From positions 1 through 39,976 of the forward strand of contig JAJDND010000027.1 of the NCBI GenBank assembly GCA_022340885.1: a stretch of 39,976 nucleotides of DNA, in the 5' to 3' direction. The position numbers were made by a program, and so were the translations under genes. Source of the DNA: Desulfobacterales bacterium. Its GTDB lineage: Bacteria; Desulfobacterota; Desulfobacteria; Desulfobacterales; UBA11574. Positions 1-8,349 of this stretch are shown here, piece by piece (the first letter of the stretch is position 1; each line of letters begins with the position of its first letter). The notes below the pieces were generated by a model. It saw only the letters and a program-made list of their open reading frames with translations, had not been told where the DNA came from and did not search any database.

Positions 1-1
1 C

Positions 2-2068
2 CATGATTCGCGTGGAGAAGCCTCACACCATGAAGGGTATGAAATGCACAAAAGCCATCAAGAAATGAAACAGGAAGGGCACCCGGCAGATGCGGATCAT
101 GGCGGCCACCATGGCGGCGACCACCATGCCCATATGGTGACTGATTTCAGAAGACGGTTCTGGATTTCATTGGGGATTACGATACCTATCCTGGCATTGT
201 CACCCATGATTCAGGCTTTTCTGGGATTCAAAAAAACGCTGGGATTTCCCGGTGACGCCACCGTATTGTGGGTACTTTCTTCATTTGTTTTCTTTTACGG
301 CGGCTGGCCGTTTCTTAAGGGACTTTTTGGTGAACTGGCCAAGAAGCAGCCCGCCATGATGACATTGATCGCAGTAGCGATCACGACGGCTTATGGATAC
401 AGCGGCATCGTCGTATTCGGATTGAAGGGGAAGATATTCTTCTGGGAACTCGCCACGCTGATCGATATCATGCTGCTGGGTCACTGGATAGAGATGAAAT
501 CCATCATGGGCGCATCCCGAGCACTGGAGGAACTCGCCAATCTTATGCCTTCCAAAGCCCACAAGGTGATGTCCGACGGCAGCACCCGGGAAGTATCCCT
601 GGATGAGCTCAATACGGGCGACAAGGTGCTCATCAAACCGGGAGAGAAGGTCCCTGTGGACGGTGAGGTTGTGGAGGGCGAAACCTCCGTGAATGAGGCC
701 ATGTTGACCGGCGAGTCGAAACCCATTACAAAAAGTAAGGGAAGCGACGTCATTGGGGGATCCATCAATGGTGAGGGTTCCGTCACGGTAAAGGTCGATA
801 AGACCGGTAAGGATTCTTTTCTATCCCAGGTCATTGAGCTTGTCAGACAAGCACAGGAGAGCAAATCCAAGACACAGGATCTTGCCAACAGGGCAGCCCT
901 CTGGCTCACGGTCGTCGCCCTTGGCGGCGGCGCTATAACGATATTCATCTGGTTGGGCATCATGCACAAAGACTTTGCCTTTGCCCTCGAGCGGATGGTC
1001 ACCGTCATGGTCATCACATGCCCCCATGCGTTAGGGCTTGCCGTGCCCCTTGTGGTTGCCGTTTCTACGGCCCTTTCCGCCGGAAACGGTCTTTTGATAA
1101 GAAACCGGGCAGCTTTTGAAAGGGCAAGAAATATCCAGGCGATCCTTTTCGACAAGACAGGCACGCTGACCCAGGGGAAATTCGGGGTCACCGACACGAT
1201 CACCTTTTCAAAGGATATGGAAATGAAAGAACTCTTAAAGTATGCCGCGTCCGTGGAATCGCGCTCCGAGCACCCGATCGCCCAAGGCGTCGTCTCGTCT
1301 TCCAAAGAAACATTTCCGGTCAAGGAATTCAAAGCCATTCCCGGAAAGGGGGCCCAAGGAAAAGTCGAGGGCAAGGAAGTAAAAGTCGTCAGTCCCGGCT
1401 ATCTCAGAGAAAACAACATCATGCCCGAGGATGAAAGGATCGAGAAGCTGAGTTCCCAGGGAAAGACCGTGATTTTCGTCATGATGGACGGAAAGCTGAT
1501 GGGCGCCGTTGCCCTTGCGGATATCATCCGGCCCGAATCCAAAAAGGCCATCTCAAAGCTCAAGGAGATGGGCATCCAATGCATGATGCTGACCGGCGAC
1601 AACCAGCTGGTAGCCGAATGGGTTGCCGATGAGATCGGTCTGGACGAATACTTTGCCGAGGCGCTGCCGAGTGAAAAGGCAGAAAAAGTAAAAGAGGTTC
1701 AGTCAAGGGGCCTCATTGTCGCCATGACAGGAGACGGGGTAAACGACGCGCCGGCCCTGGCCCGGGCGGATGTGGGAATTGCCATCGGCGCCGGCACCGA
1801 TGTGGCCGTCGAGACGGCGGATATCGTTCTGGTCAAGAGCAATCCCATGGATGCCGCGGCCATACTCGGACTTTCGCGCGCCACTTACAAAAAAATGGTC
1901 CAGAACCTTGTATGGGCCACGGGTTACAACTTCTTTGCCATTCCCCTGGCAGCAGGCATTCTTTATAAGTGGGGAATTCTTCTCGGTCCCGCCATGGGGG
2001 CTGTTCTCATGTCTCTGAGCACGGTGATTGTGGCGATTAATGCGCGGTTTTTGAAGATCGCCGAGTAA
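2..2068 (+). CDS. copB: Copper-translocating P-type ATPase, CopB type (5' partial)
   Basis: This is an inner-membrane P1B-type ATPase that exports copper using ATP. The N-terminus is rich in His (several HH pairs and HGGHHGGDHH). The membrane ion-binding motif is TCPHALG near residue 326, counted from the ATG at 44. The CPH form, rather than CPC, is characteristic of CopB/P1B-3 pumps. The phosphorylation motif DKTGTLT lies near 370 and the hinge GDGVNDAP near 562. There is no HMA domain; the His-rich stretch replaces it. The frame is open from the ATG at 44 back to the window edge and still encodes His residues, and no ribosome site precedes 44, so the true start is probably outside the window. 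It ends facing the minus-strand copper operon, with a repeat element between them. CopB-type identity is firm; Cu(I) versus Cu(II) or Ag(I) specificity cannot be read from sequence. Confidence 0.93.
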   Translation, partial: HDSRGEASHHEGYEMHKSHQEMKQEGHPADADHGGHHGGDHHAHMVTDFRRRFWISLGITIPILALSPMIQAFLGFKKTLGFPGDATVLWVLSSFVFFYGGWPFLKGLFGELAKKQPAMMTLIAVAITTAYGYSGIVVFGLKGKIFFWELATLIDIMLLGHWIEMKSIMGASRALEELANLMPSKAHKVMSDGSTREVSLDELNTGDKVLIKPGEKVPVDGEVVEGETSVNEAMLTGESKPITKSKGSDVIGGSINGEGSVTVKVDKTGKDSFLSQVIELVRQAQESKSKTQDLANRAALWLTVVALGGGAITIFIWLGIMHKDFAFALERMVTVMVITCPHALGLAVPLVVAVSTALSAGNGLLIRNRAAFERARNIQAILFDKTGTLTQGKFGVTDTITFSKDMEMKELLKYAASVESRSEHPIAQGVVSSSKETFPVKEFKAIPGKGAQGKVEGKEVKVVSPGYLRENNIMPEDERIEKLSSQGKTVIFVMMDGKLMGAVALADIIRPESKKAISKLKEMGIQCMMLTGDNQLVAEWVADEIGLDEYFAEALPSEKAEKVKEVQSRGLIVAMTGDGVNDAPALARADVGIAIGAGTDVAVETADIVLVKSNPMDAAAILGLSRATYKKMVQNLVWATGYNFFAIPLAAGILYKWGILLGPAMGAVLMSLSTVIVAINARFLKIAE

Positions 2069-2175
2069 GAGAGACAGGGGGGGTCCGCCACACGAAAGTA
2101 AACGTTCCGCTTATCACAGGAAAGATTGTAACAGCGGAAAAAGCACGTCCGCTTTCAGTCGCGATATAAAGAAGA

Positions 2176-2325
2176 TTAGAAGTGGTTTCAAAACCTTCAA
2201 TCGGGCTCAAGGTCAAGGCGGACTGAAACAGCCAGCCGCAGGCAAATCGGGAATATTTCGAGGATTGGATGTTTCAGTCCAACACAGAGATTGAGCCAGA
2301 GAGGGGGTTTTGAAACCACTTCTAA
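2176..2325. repeat. Dispersed inverted-repeat element, copy A (MITE-like)
   Basis: This 150-bp element has perfect 20-bp terminal inverted repeats beginning TTAGAAGTGGTTTC. The interior (CAAGGTCAAGGCGG, CCGCAGGCA, AACACAGAGATTG) matches copy C at 10887-11034 in the same orientation and copies B and D in reverse. It lies between the convergent ends of copB and the rseC-family gene. The last bases of the element supply the stop codon of the latter. The termini read TA-GAAG...CTTC-TA, which could be a TA target duplication of the IS630/mariner type (inference). Confidence 0.85.
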
Positions 2326-2765
2326 CCAGGAGCTCTTTTTACAACCCGCGTAACCCGAAGCGTCATTGCGTTCTTTGTTTCCATGCGATTTGAATAAAGA
2401 CGCGTGATCAAAAAGCCGGCTCCCAGGCCGAGTGCGGAAAACAAAAATATCCCCATATTCGGGCGCAATCCCACCAGGGTGGAGAGACCGTTGCCCGAAA
2501 ACGCGCCGACAAGAAGTCCGATAACCGGGACCATGTAGACCATAAAAACGCATTTCAGTTGGGTCTTGGTGTTCAGGAAAAGCTCGACTTCGTCCCCTTT
2601 CCTAGCATCGGTAAGATTTCTGGCCTTAACCAGCATCCGGTCCCCGCCTTCAATGGTATGGCAGTGATCTTTGTGGCCGCAATGGGCACAGGCGCTCTTT
2701 CGGCGGGTCTTGACCCACACCCATCCTTCTTCGATGGTTTCAACAATACCGCTTTCCTGGGACAT
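2322..2765 (-). CDS. rseC: RseC/MucC-family membrane protein
   Basis: This 147-residue protein has the RseC (PF04246) layout. A soluble N-terminal part carries C26, C29 and C35 (ACAHCGHKDHC), as in the Cys-containing members. A short beta-rich segment follows (VKARNLTDARKGDEVEL), then two membrane segments at about 70-90 and 98-118. In gamma-proteobacteria RseC affects sigma-E signalling and SoxR reduction and travels with Rnf genes; no Rnf genes are visible here, so its role is open. The start has a clear ribosome site (AAAGGAG). It is the last gene of the minus-strand copper operon, 171 bp after the YHS peptide. The stop codon falls inside repeat copy A, so the last few residues may have been changed by that insertion. 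Confidence 0.8.
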   Translation of the reverse strand: MSQESGIVETIEEGWVWVKTRRKSACAHCGHKDHCHTIEGGDRMLVKARNLTDARKGDEVELFLNTKTQLKCVFMVYMVPVIGLLVGAFSGNGLSTLVGLRPNMGIFLFSALGLGAGFLITRLYSNRMETKNAMTLRVTRVVKRAPG

Positions 2766-2936
2766 GATGACACTCCTTTTGAATCTGAAAACTTAAATAG
2801 ACCGCGGTCCGGAGATAACCCTCTTTTCATAAATTCTTCAGCCGGCTGGCCACCTTTTGCCGGACAGGCAGAACATTCTTCTTTATTCAAAAGGAGGCTC
2901 TGCCTGCCAGCTGAACTTATCCGCTATTCTTTTAGA

Positions 2937-3083
2937 CTAGCTTCTAAGATATTTTTCAGGGTCCTTTGAGAATGCTTCCTTGCAGCCGGTTGCGCAGAAG
3001 TAGTATGTTTTACCCTTATATTCGTAAGTCGCCGCCGCTTTATTTTCGTCGACATTCATTTTACAAACAGGATCAACAGCCAT
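2937..3083 (-). CDS. Stand-alone YHS-domain peptide (48 aa)
   Basis: This small gene encodes MAVDPVCKMNVDENKAAATY followed by EYKGKTYYFC, ATGC, KEAF and KDPEKYLRS, a complete YHS domain. It has the two hallmark parts: DPVCKM at the front, and YYFC-x3-C with KEAF at the back. YHS domains are metal-binding modules, common as N-terminal parts or partners of copper and heavy-metal ATPases. The start is supported by a strong ribosome site (GGAGGTGATTCT before ATG). It lies 29 bp downstream of copA on the same strand, and copA itself begins with two YHS domains. It is therefore probably a soluble copper carrier or delivery peptide for that pump (inference). Confidence 0.9.
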   Translation of the reverse strand: MAVDPVCKMNVDENKAAATYEYKGKTYYFCATGCKEAFSKDPEKYLRS

Positions 3084-3112
3084 TAGAATCACCTCCTTTT
3101 TTTAAGTTTCGG

Positions 3113-5980
3113 TTAAAAGCTTTCTTCGAACCTCAGCAGTCTTTCCTCCCATTCCGCTGCGGTATCTTCCCTGTCGAGGGCCAAAGCAGGGGCTCGAAAT
3201 CGTCTCAACCTCAGGGCATTGGATACCACCGTCACCGATGAAAGCCCCATGGCGGCAGCGGCAAAGATGGGGTTGAGCAGTATGCCGAAAACGGGAAAGA
3301 GCACACCGGCGGCCACCGGAATCAGGATCGTGTTGTAGGCGAAAGCCCAGAACAGGTTCTCCTTGATGTTGCGGATCGTCGCCCGGCTCAGTGCAATAGC
3401 TGTCAATACGCCGCGCAGGTCCCCGCTGATCAGGGTGATGTCGGCCGATTCTATGGCCACATCGGTTCCCGTGCCGATGGCAATGCCCACATCGGCCTGC
3501 GCCAGGGCCGGGGCATCGTTGATCCCGTCGCCGACCATGGCAACCTTTTTCCCCTCGGCCTGGAGCTTCTTTACTTCATCGGCTTTTCCATCCGGAAGCA
3601 CTTCGGCCAGAACCCGGTCAATGCCGATCTGCCGGGCAATGGCATCGGCGGTTCTCTTGTTGTCGCCGGTAATCATGGCCACTTCGATGCCCATTTTGTG
3701 CAGCGCTTCCACGGCCGCCTTTGAATTCTCCTTCAGGGTATCGGCCACGGCCACGATGCCGGCCGGCTGATTGTCCACGGCAACGAACATGGGCGTTTTG
3801 CCCTGGCTGGAAAATTCATCGGCTTTTCGCTCGAGATCCTCTAAGGCGATATCCCGTTCCCGCATCAGCTTCACATTGCCCAAAAGCACGGATTTCCCTT
3901 CGATGGTCGCCTCGATACCGTGACCGGCAATGGCGTTAAAGTTCTCGTGACTTATGAGCGGCAGATTTTTCTCCATCGCCTGATTGACGATGGCCTCACC
4001 CAGCGGATGCTCGGAGCCCTTTTCAGCGGAAGCGCTGTAGCGAAGAATATCTTCTTCCTTGAAATTACCGAAAGCCGCGATATCCGTCACGGAAGGCTTG
4101 CCCTCTGTCAGCGTGCCGGTCTTGTCCAGCACGATGGCCTTCAGCTTGTGGGCTGTTTCCAGGGCCTCGCCGCCCCGGATCAGGACACCGGATTCAGCGC
4201 CCTTGCCAGTACCCACCATAATGGAAGTCGGCGTGGCCAATCCCAGTGCGCAGGGACAGGCGATGATCAGTACGGCCACGAAGTTGAGCACCGCATAGGT
4301 TAATGCCGGCGCCGGGCCGAAAAAATACCAGACCGCAAACGTGACCAACGCAATGCCGATCACCGTCGGCACGAAATACCCCGCGATAATGTCCGCAAGT
4401 CGCGCAATGGGCGGCTTGGATCCCTGGGCCTCTTCCACCATCTTGATGATTTGAGACAGCATGGTATCCTTGCCGACTTTGGTCGCTTCGAATGTGAAAG
4501 TGCCGGTCTTGTTGATGGTGGCGCCGATCACGGCGTCGGCGGCATTTTTTTCCACCGGGATAGATTCACCGGTCACCATGGATTCGTCCACCGCCGAATG
4601 CCCGTCTTTCACGATGCCGTCCACCGGGACCTTTTCTCCGGGCCGGACCACCACCCGGTCGCCGATTTCGACCTCTTCCACGGGGATATCCGCCTCTTGG
4701 CCGTCTCTGACGACCCGGGCGGTTTTGGCTTGAAGACCGATCAGTTTTTTAATGGCTTCCGAGGTCTGCCCCTTGGCTCGCGCTTCCAGAAGCCTGCCCA
4801 AGAGAATAAGCACTACGATGGCCCCGGCGGTATCGAAATAAACCTCGGCCACCAATCCCTGGGCTGAAAAGAGATGGGGAAAGAACATTGCCGTCACACT
4901 GTACAGGTAGGCTGCCGACGTGCCCACGGCAATCAGGGTGTTCATATCCGCCGACCCATGTTTGGCACTCTTCCATGCACCGGTGTAAAACTGCCATCCC
5001 ACCCAGAACTGAACGGGGGTTTGGAAAATCAGCTGCAAATAAAAATTAGTTTCCCGGCCCATGTCATACAGCCGGTCGAGTCCCAGGACTTTCCAATAGG
5101 CCAGCAAAAACACCGGCACCACTAGGGCAAGACCGGTGATAAACTTTTGTTTCAGCTTTTTAAATGCAGCCTCTCGGGCAGTGCGTTCCTGGTCCACGAC
5201 ATCTTCTTTTTCAACCTGTCCGGTGTCCAGGATCTCGTAACCCGCATCCTTAACGGCCTTTTTGAAATCACCCAGGGTAACCGTTCCAGGAACGTACTGC
5301 ACGCTGGCTCTTTCCGTGGCAAAATTCACGCTGGCCTTTATCACCCCTTCCAGGCCGCCGAGGGCACTCTCCACCCTTTTGACACAAGAAGCGCAGGACA
5401 TGCCGTGGACCGGCAGGGTTATTTTCTCCATTCCCGCCCCATACCCCAGATCCTTGACGGTTCCGATCAAGTCTCCCAAGTTAACGCGAGAAGGATCGAA
5501 TGTCACGGTGGCTTTCTCCGAGGCAAAGTTGACTTTGACGTCTGCAATGCCGTTCATTTTCGACAGTCCTTTTTCGACTCTGGCCACGCAGCTGGCACAG
5601 CTCATTCCCGTAACCGGAAAATCAACTTTTTTAAGATTTTCTTCAAGTTCCATGGATTTCGCCCCCTCTTCCCCGATGATGTCCACGTATCTGTCCGGGG
5701 AATCGTCGAATTTTTTTTTACAGGCCTCGCTGCAAAAATAGATAAAATCGCCTCTATGCACGCTCATGGCCTCCGCCCGAGGGATCGAAACGCGCATGCC
5801 GCAAACCGGATCTGTCGCGTCTCCCCATTGTTTGCTGTCCTGGATGAATTTTTGGGGGTCTTTGTCAAAGACCTCTTTGCAATAATCGGCACAAAAACTA
5901 TAATCATTTCCTGCGTAAGTCGTTCTGGCCGGCGCCGAATCCGGATTCACGATCATTCCGCATACTAAATCAGTGGCCAT
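3113..5980 (-). CDS. copA: Cu(I) P-type ATPase CopA with two N-terminal YHS domains
   Basis: This is a 955-residue inner-membrane copper exporter. Domain order is YHS (about 1-46, with LVCGM and YSFCADYC), a second YHS (about 55-100, with DPVCGM and IYFCSEAC), and two HMA domains, each with GMSCASC. The transmembrane ATPase core follows, with CPC (IIACPCALG, near 575), DKTGTLT (near 618), HP (SEHPLGEA) and GDGINDAP. The CPC motif and HMA pair identify CopA/P1B-1. The frame is open to 5998, but the internal ATG at 5980 sits 6 bases after GGAGGTG and gives MATDLVCGM, so 5980 is preferred. At about 955 residues it is longer than a typical CopA (roughly 750-830) because of the YHS pair. It is transcribed after the His/Cys peptide at 6121-6393 and before the YHS peptide. 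Confidence 0.95.
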   Translation of the reverse strand: MATDLVCGMIVNPDSAPARTTYAGNDYSFCADYCKEVFDKDPQKFIQDSKQWGDATDPVCGMRVSIPRAEAMSVHRGDFIYFCSEACKKKFDDSPDRYVDIIGEEGAKSMELEENLKKVDFPVTGMSCASCVARVEKGLSKMNGIADVKVNFASEKATVTFDPSRVNLGDLIGTVKDLGYGAGMEKITLPVHGMSCASCVKRVESALGGLEGVIKASVNFATERASVQYVPGTVTLGDFKKAVKDAGYEILDTGQVEKEDVVDQERTAREAAFKKLKQKFITGLALVVPVFLLAYWKVLGLDRLYDMGRETNFYLQLIFQTPVQFWVGWQFYTGAWKSAKHGSADMNTLIAVGTSAAYLYSVTAMFFPHLFSAQGLVAEVYFDTAGAIVVLILLGRLLEARAKGQTSEAIKKLIGLQAKTARVVRDGQEADIPVEEVEIGDRVVVRPGEKVPVDGIVKDGHSAVDESMVTGESIPVEKNAADAVIGATINKTGTFTFEATKVGKDTMLSQIIKMVEEAQGSKPPIARLADIIAGYFVPTVIGIALVTFAVWYFFGPAPALTYAVLNFVAVLIIACPCALGLATPTSIMVGTGKGAESGVLIRGGEALETAHKLKAIVLDKTGTLTEGKPSVTDIAAFGNFKEEDILRYSASAEKGSEHPLGEAIVNQAMEKNLPLISHENFNAIAGHGIEATIEGKSVLLGNVKLMRERDIALEDLERKADEFSSQGKTPMFVAVDNQPAGIVAVADTLKENSKAAVEALHKMGIEVAMITGDNKRTADAIARQIGIDRVLAEVLPDGKADEVKKLQAEGKKVAMVGDGINDAPALAQADVGIAIGTGTDVAIESADITLISGDLRGVLTAIALSRATIRNIKENLFWAFAYNTILIPVAAGVLFPVFGILLNPIFAAAAMGLSSVTVVSNALRLRRFRAPALALDREDTAAEWEERLLRFEESF

Positions 5981-6120
5981 ATCGTTCACCTCCTTCACGG
6001 AGCGCTCTAATTATCGAAAGCATTTGATTTACTTGTCTTTATTAAAACTTTGCTCTACAGTTAGGGTAAGCCTGAAAGAACAGATGTCAAGGCAATATCC
6101 AACGATAGTTTTAGCTCCAT

Positions 6121-6393
6121 TCAATGCGTTTTTGATATAGACGTTCTCTCTATTGTTTCAGGCTGCTGATCCTCTTCGACCGGCAGCACCGTGTATTGAT
6201 CTTTCCGAAGGTCGATGACGTCTTCTTTTTTGCCTTCGGGGAACGCGTTAAAATGCCTGTTTTCATGCGGTTCACGCCCATGTCCGCCGTGGCCGCTGTG
6301 ACCGTCGCAGCAGCCCATCCCCATCCCTCCTTTTCGAAAAAACAACAAATATACAAAAAGGGCCAATATAAGTAATGGGAATAAATCCTGCAT
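6121..6393 (-). CDS. Small membrane-anchored His/Cys-rich protein, unknown function
   Basis: This 90-residue protein starts with one membrane segment (about 3-19, LFPLLILALFVYLLFF). A metal-ligand-rich stretch follows, MGCCDGHSGHGGHGREPHENRH, then a polar acidic tail. The start has a good ribosome site (AAGGAGG, 7 bases before ATG). It is the first gene of the minus-strand group that continues into copA, and it has a sigma-54-like promoter and a palindrome upstream. The CC and repeated GHGG residues beside a copper pump suggest a copper-binding accessory protein (inference). I recognise no named family. Confidence 0.75.
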   Translation of the reverse strand: MQDLFPLLILALFVYLLFFRKGGMGMGCCDGHSGHGGHGREPHENRHFNAFPEGKKEDVIDLRKDQYTVLPVEEDQQPETIERTSISKTH

Positions 6394-6467
6394 GGTTGAA
6401 CCTCCTTAATGGAAAATTTTCTTTATGATGATCTGCCCTCCGGTATTTTTTAACACGCCAATTTTAT

Positions 6468-6483
6468 TGCAAATAATATGCCA
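6468..6483 (-). promoter_or_regulatory. Candidate sigma-54 promoter for the copper operon
   Basis: Read on the minus strand this is TGGCATATTATTTGCA. It has GG and GC exactly 10 bases apart, and 14 of the 16 bases agree with TGGCACG-N4-TTGCW. A transcript would start near 6456, about 63 bases before the His/Cys peptide gene. The -24 part overlaps one arm of the palindrome at 6475-6497. Confidence 0.6.
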
Positions 6484-6497
6484 CTTTGTGGCATATT
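6475..6497. promoter_or_regulatory. Palindromic operator-like site upstream of the copper operon
   Basis: Two perfect 10-base arms, AATATGCCAC and its complement, flank TTT. The site lies 82 bp upstream of the His/Cys peptide. The central CCACTTTGTG recurs at 19226-19235 before the second CopA region, and a diverged version covers the ccm promoter at 11407-11429. It could bind a dimeric regulator. One arm overlaps the -24 element of the sigma-54-like promoter, so part of its sequence may have another cause. Confidence 0.45.
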
Positions 6498-6853
6498 TAA
6501 CTCAATTCTCATAACTGTTTGATTATTGAATTCATTCCCACTCGAAGGATCTCCGGATATACCCCCATCATCACACTGACAGGGCAGAATGCATCCAGAC
6601 TCCCCGGTACAACACACTATGAGATGGATACTTTCTATACACCCGGACCGGTTTTAGAAATGACATAAAGTTACTTTTTACTCGATCTCAAGATGCGTAA
6701 CCATTTGCCATTAACTCAAACAATTCTAATTTAATTGAGCCCTCAGGGAGTTTTTTCTCTGAATCCTTAAAAAGATTATCCATGTAGCGCCTGTTTGGAA
6801 AACACACCGCCCCTCAATTTGATTTGATGGGTTGAAATTATTACGGCAGGAAC
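6498..6853. other. Intergenic stretch without recognisable gene
   Basis: This AT-rich region lies between divergent genes. No open frame here has a ribosome site or a recognisable protein. A weak inverted repeat around CCCTCAGGGAG (about 6742-6754) precedes a T-run, but it is too short to call a terminator. Confidence 0.4.
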
Positions 6854-6869
6854 TGGCATAGAATTTGCC
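6854..6869 (+). promoter_or_regulatory. Candidate sigma-54 promoter upstream of the methyltransferase gene
   Basis: The sequence is TGGCATAGAATTTGCC, with GG-N10-GC spacing and both TGGCA and TTGC cores intact. It would start transcription near 6880, just before repeat copy B. The transcript would then run through that element into the gene at 7076. A second, poorer GG-N10-GC match lies at 7041-7056. Confidence 0.5.
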
Positions 6870-6893
6870 ATATTACTTTGCTGTATTATCATG

Positions 6894-7039
6894 TAGAAGT
6901 AGTCTCAAAAAAGTCTTTTCGGCCGATATCGGCGTTGAGCCCTCGTATCAAGTCCTCGACATACTTCAGTATGCCTGCGGGTTGATTCTCGGCCTCGCCT
7001 TGATCTCTATCGAAAATCCTAATTTTGAGATAACTTCTG
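6894..7039. repeat. Dispersed inverted-repeat element, copy B (MITE-like)
   Basis: This 146-bp copy lies in the orientation opposite to A and C. By eye it matches copy D at close to nine in ten positions, including AGTCTTTTCG, GTATGCCTGCGGGTTGATT and CGGCCTCGCCTTGAT. The ends are TAGAAGTAGTCTCAAAA and the near complement TTTTGAGATAACTTCTG. It sits in the leader region of the gene at 7076. Confidence 0.85.
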
Positions 7040-7075
7040 TTGGCAAAAATGATGCGATGAATGAGGTAATGACAC

Positions 7076-8281
7076 ATGTCTGTTAATGATAGGTTGATTA
7101 GAGGATCCGTTATACTTTTCTATTTCTTGATCGGACTGGAAATTGTCATTATGATCAGCCCTTTTGCGGGTTTTTTCTATGCCGGCTACGGACCGGTGCT
7201 CAACTTTCTTTACGACATCAAAGCCACCTCCTGGTTAACCGGATTTTTTCTGCCCCATGCCGTTATCGCCAATAATGACTTGCTCAATTTTTTAAATGGA
7301 CTGGGCCGTTCTCTTTTCTCCTTCGGCCTCATTGCCTTTTTTATTGGCGCCGTACAAATTTACTCAGCAAAATTTCGGCGCAAAGGGGTGGTCTCCTCCA
7401 TATTGTATCGTTGGGTGCGTCATCCACAATATCTGTTTCTCGCCATATCAGGATTGGGCTTGTTGCTATTCTGGCCACGATTTATCATTCTTATTCTTTA
7501 TATCAGCATGTTGTATGTCTACTACCTCCTGGCCAAAAACGAAGAGGATAGAATGCTGAAACAACATGGTAACAGCTACGCTGCATACATGCAGCGTACG
7601 GCCATGTTCATACCCGGAAATCCCGGCCAAAAAATCTTTCACATTTTTTTAGGCTGGATCAAATCCAAGCGTTTGGCACTGGCTGCAAGCTATGGATTCA
7701 TATTGTTTTTTGCGATTCTGGCGGCATTCGGCCTACGGCATTATACCATTTCTCAAATATCTAAGATGTATTTACCGGAAAAACAAATAACAGCGGTTTC
7801 GATTATCCCTCGCTCCGATCAAGCGATAAAAAATATTTTTGATGTGCTTTATAAAGACAGCCGTATTACATCCATTCTATCCGAGTACCGGCAAAAAGAA
7901 GGCCAAAAAGGTTTTCTGGTCCATTTGATGCCTGTGCATTATAGGATGCAAGGCCTTTTTGTAGCGCCCTTTAACTCGGGAATTACCTCTGGCAGGATAT
8001 CAACATGGAAGAATGTTGTGGGCTTTGTTTTTCCGTCTCTCAGCCTTTTCCGTCATAAAAAAATGATGGGGAGGATGAATAGCGACGATGTCCTTTTGAT
8101 CTTTTCGCAACTCACATGGCCTGATGGGGAATATGCACATGCAGACGAAGCCTTGAACTTTTCAGTTAAGCATCTGCCTTTGCTGGAAGTACTTGTCGAT
8201 CTTGAAAATCGTACCGTGCTGCAAGTGCAAAAAACCCCCAATCGAAATCTTTGGGGGCGAATGCCGATGCCGGCATTTTAA
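7076..8281 (+). CDS. ICMT/PEMT-like membrane methyltransferase with C-terminal extension
   Basis: This is a 401-residue polytopic protein. Residues 1-180 hold about five membrane segments and the isoprenylcysteine-carboxyl/phospholipid methyltransferase signature: RHPQY at 115-119, then EE at 156-157 followed by GNSYAAYMQRTAMFIPG. In this family the motif binds S-adenosylmethionine at the membrane; the substrate here is unknown. After another membrane segment (about 200-220) comes a soluble domain of about 180 residues that I do not recognise. A GAGG sequence precedes the start. It converges with the Hsp90-like gene, and the end of this coding sequence also contains the terminator of that gene. 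The methyltransferase-like fold is well supported; the substrate is not. Confidence 0.75.
   Translation: MSVNDRLIRGSVILFYFLIGLEIVIMISPFAGFFYAGYGPVLNFLYDIKATSWLTGFFLPHAVIANNDLLNFLNGLGRSLFSFGLIAFFIGAVQIYSAKFRRKGVVSSILYRWVRHPQYLFLAISGLGLLLFWPRFIILILYISMLYVYYLLAKNEEDRMLKQHGNSYAAYMQRTAMFIPGNPGQKIFHIFLGWIKSKRLALAASYGFILFFAILAAFGLRHYTISQISKMYLPEKQITAVSIIPRSDQAIKNIFDVLYKDSRITSILSEYRQKEGQKGFLVHLMPVHYRMQGLFVAPFNSGITSGRISTWKNVVGFVFPSLSLFRHKKMMGRMNSDDVLLIFSQLTWPDGEYAHADEALNFSVKHLPLLEVLVDLENRTVLQVQKTPNRNLWGRMPMPAF
8229..8257 (-). terminator. Rho-independent terminator for the Hsp90-like operon
   Basis: On the minus strand, a 7-bp stem (CGCCCCCAA side pairing with TTGGGGG) with a 9-base loop is followed by six T. 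It lies about 95 bp beyond the stop at 8350, inside the 3' end of the convergent methyltransferase gene. Confidence 0.7.
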
Positions 8282-8349
8282 CCGAACATTTATTTTGGCC
8301 ATTTATTTTCTCCCTTTTCCAAAACGCTACACGCTTTATGAAACTGCCT

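Noticed and set aside
481-1374. Long minus-strand open frame opposite copB
   Set aside because: Low-complexity Ser/Thr/Pro text with no ribosome site, fully antisense to a clear ATPase gene.
2100-2145. Inverted repeat TTCCGCT...AGCGGAA after copB as a terminator
   Set aside because: The 7-bp stem has a loop of about 21 bases and no T-run, so it is not convincing.
2573-2890. Minus-strand open frame beginning LNKEECSACPAKGG between the YHS and RseC-family genes
   Set aside because: The Cys-rich start is tempting, but it begins with TTG without a ribosome site and most of it overlaps the well-supported RseC-family gene in another frame.
7041-7056. Second GG-N10-GC match just before the methyltransferase gene
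   Set aside because: The -12 part lacks TTGC and the predicted start is only ~10 bases from the ATG; the match at 6854-6869 is better.
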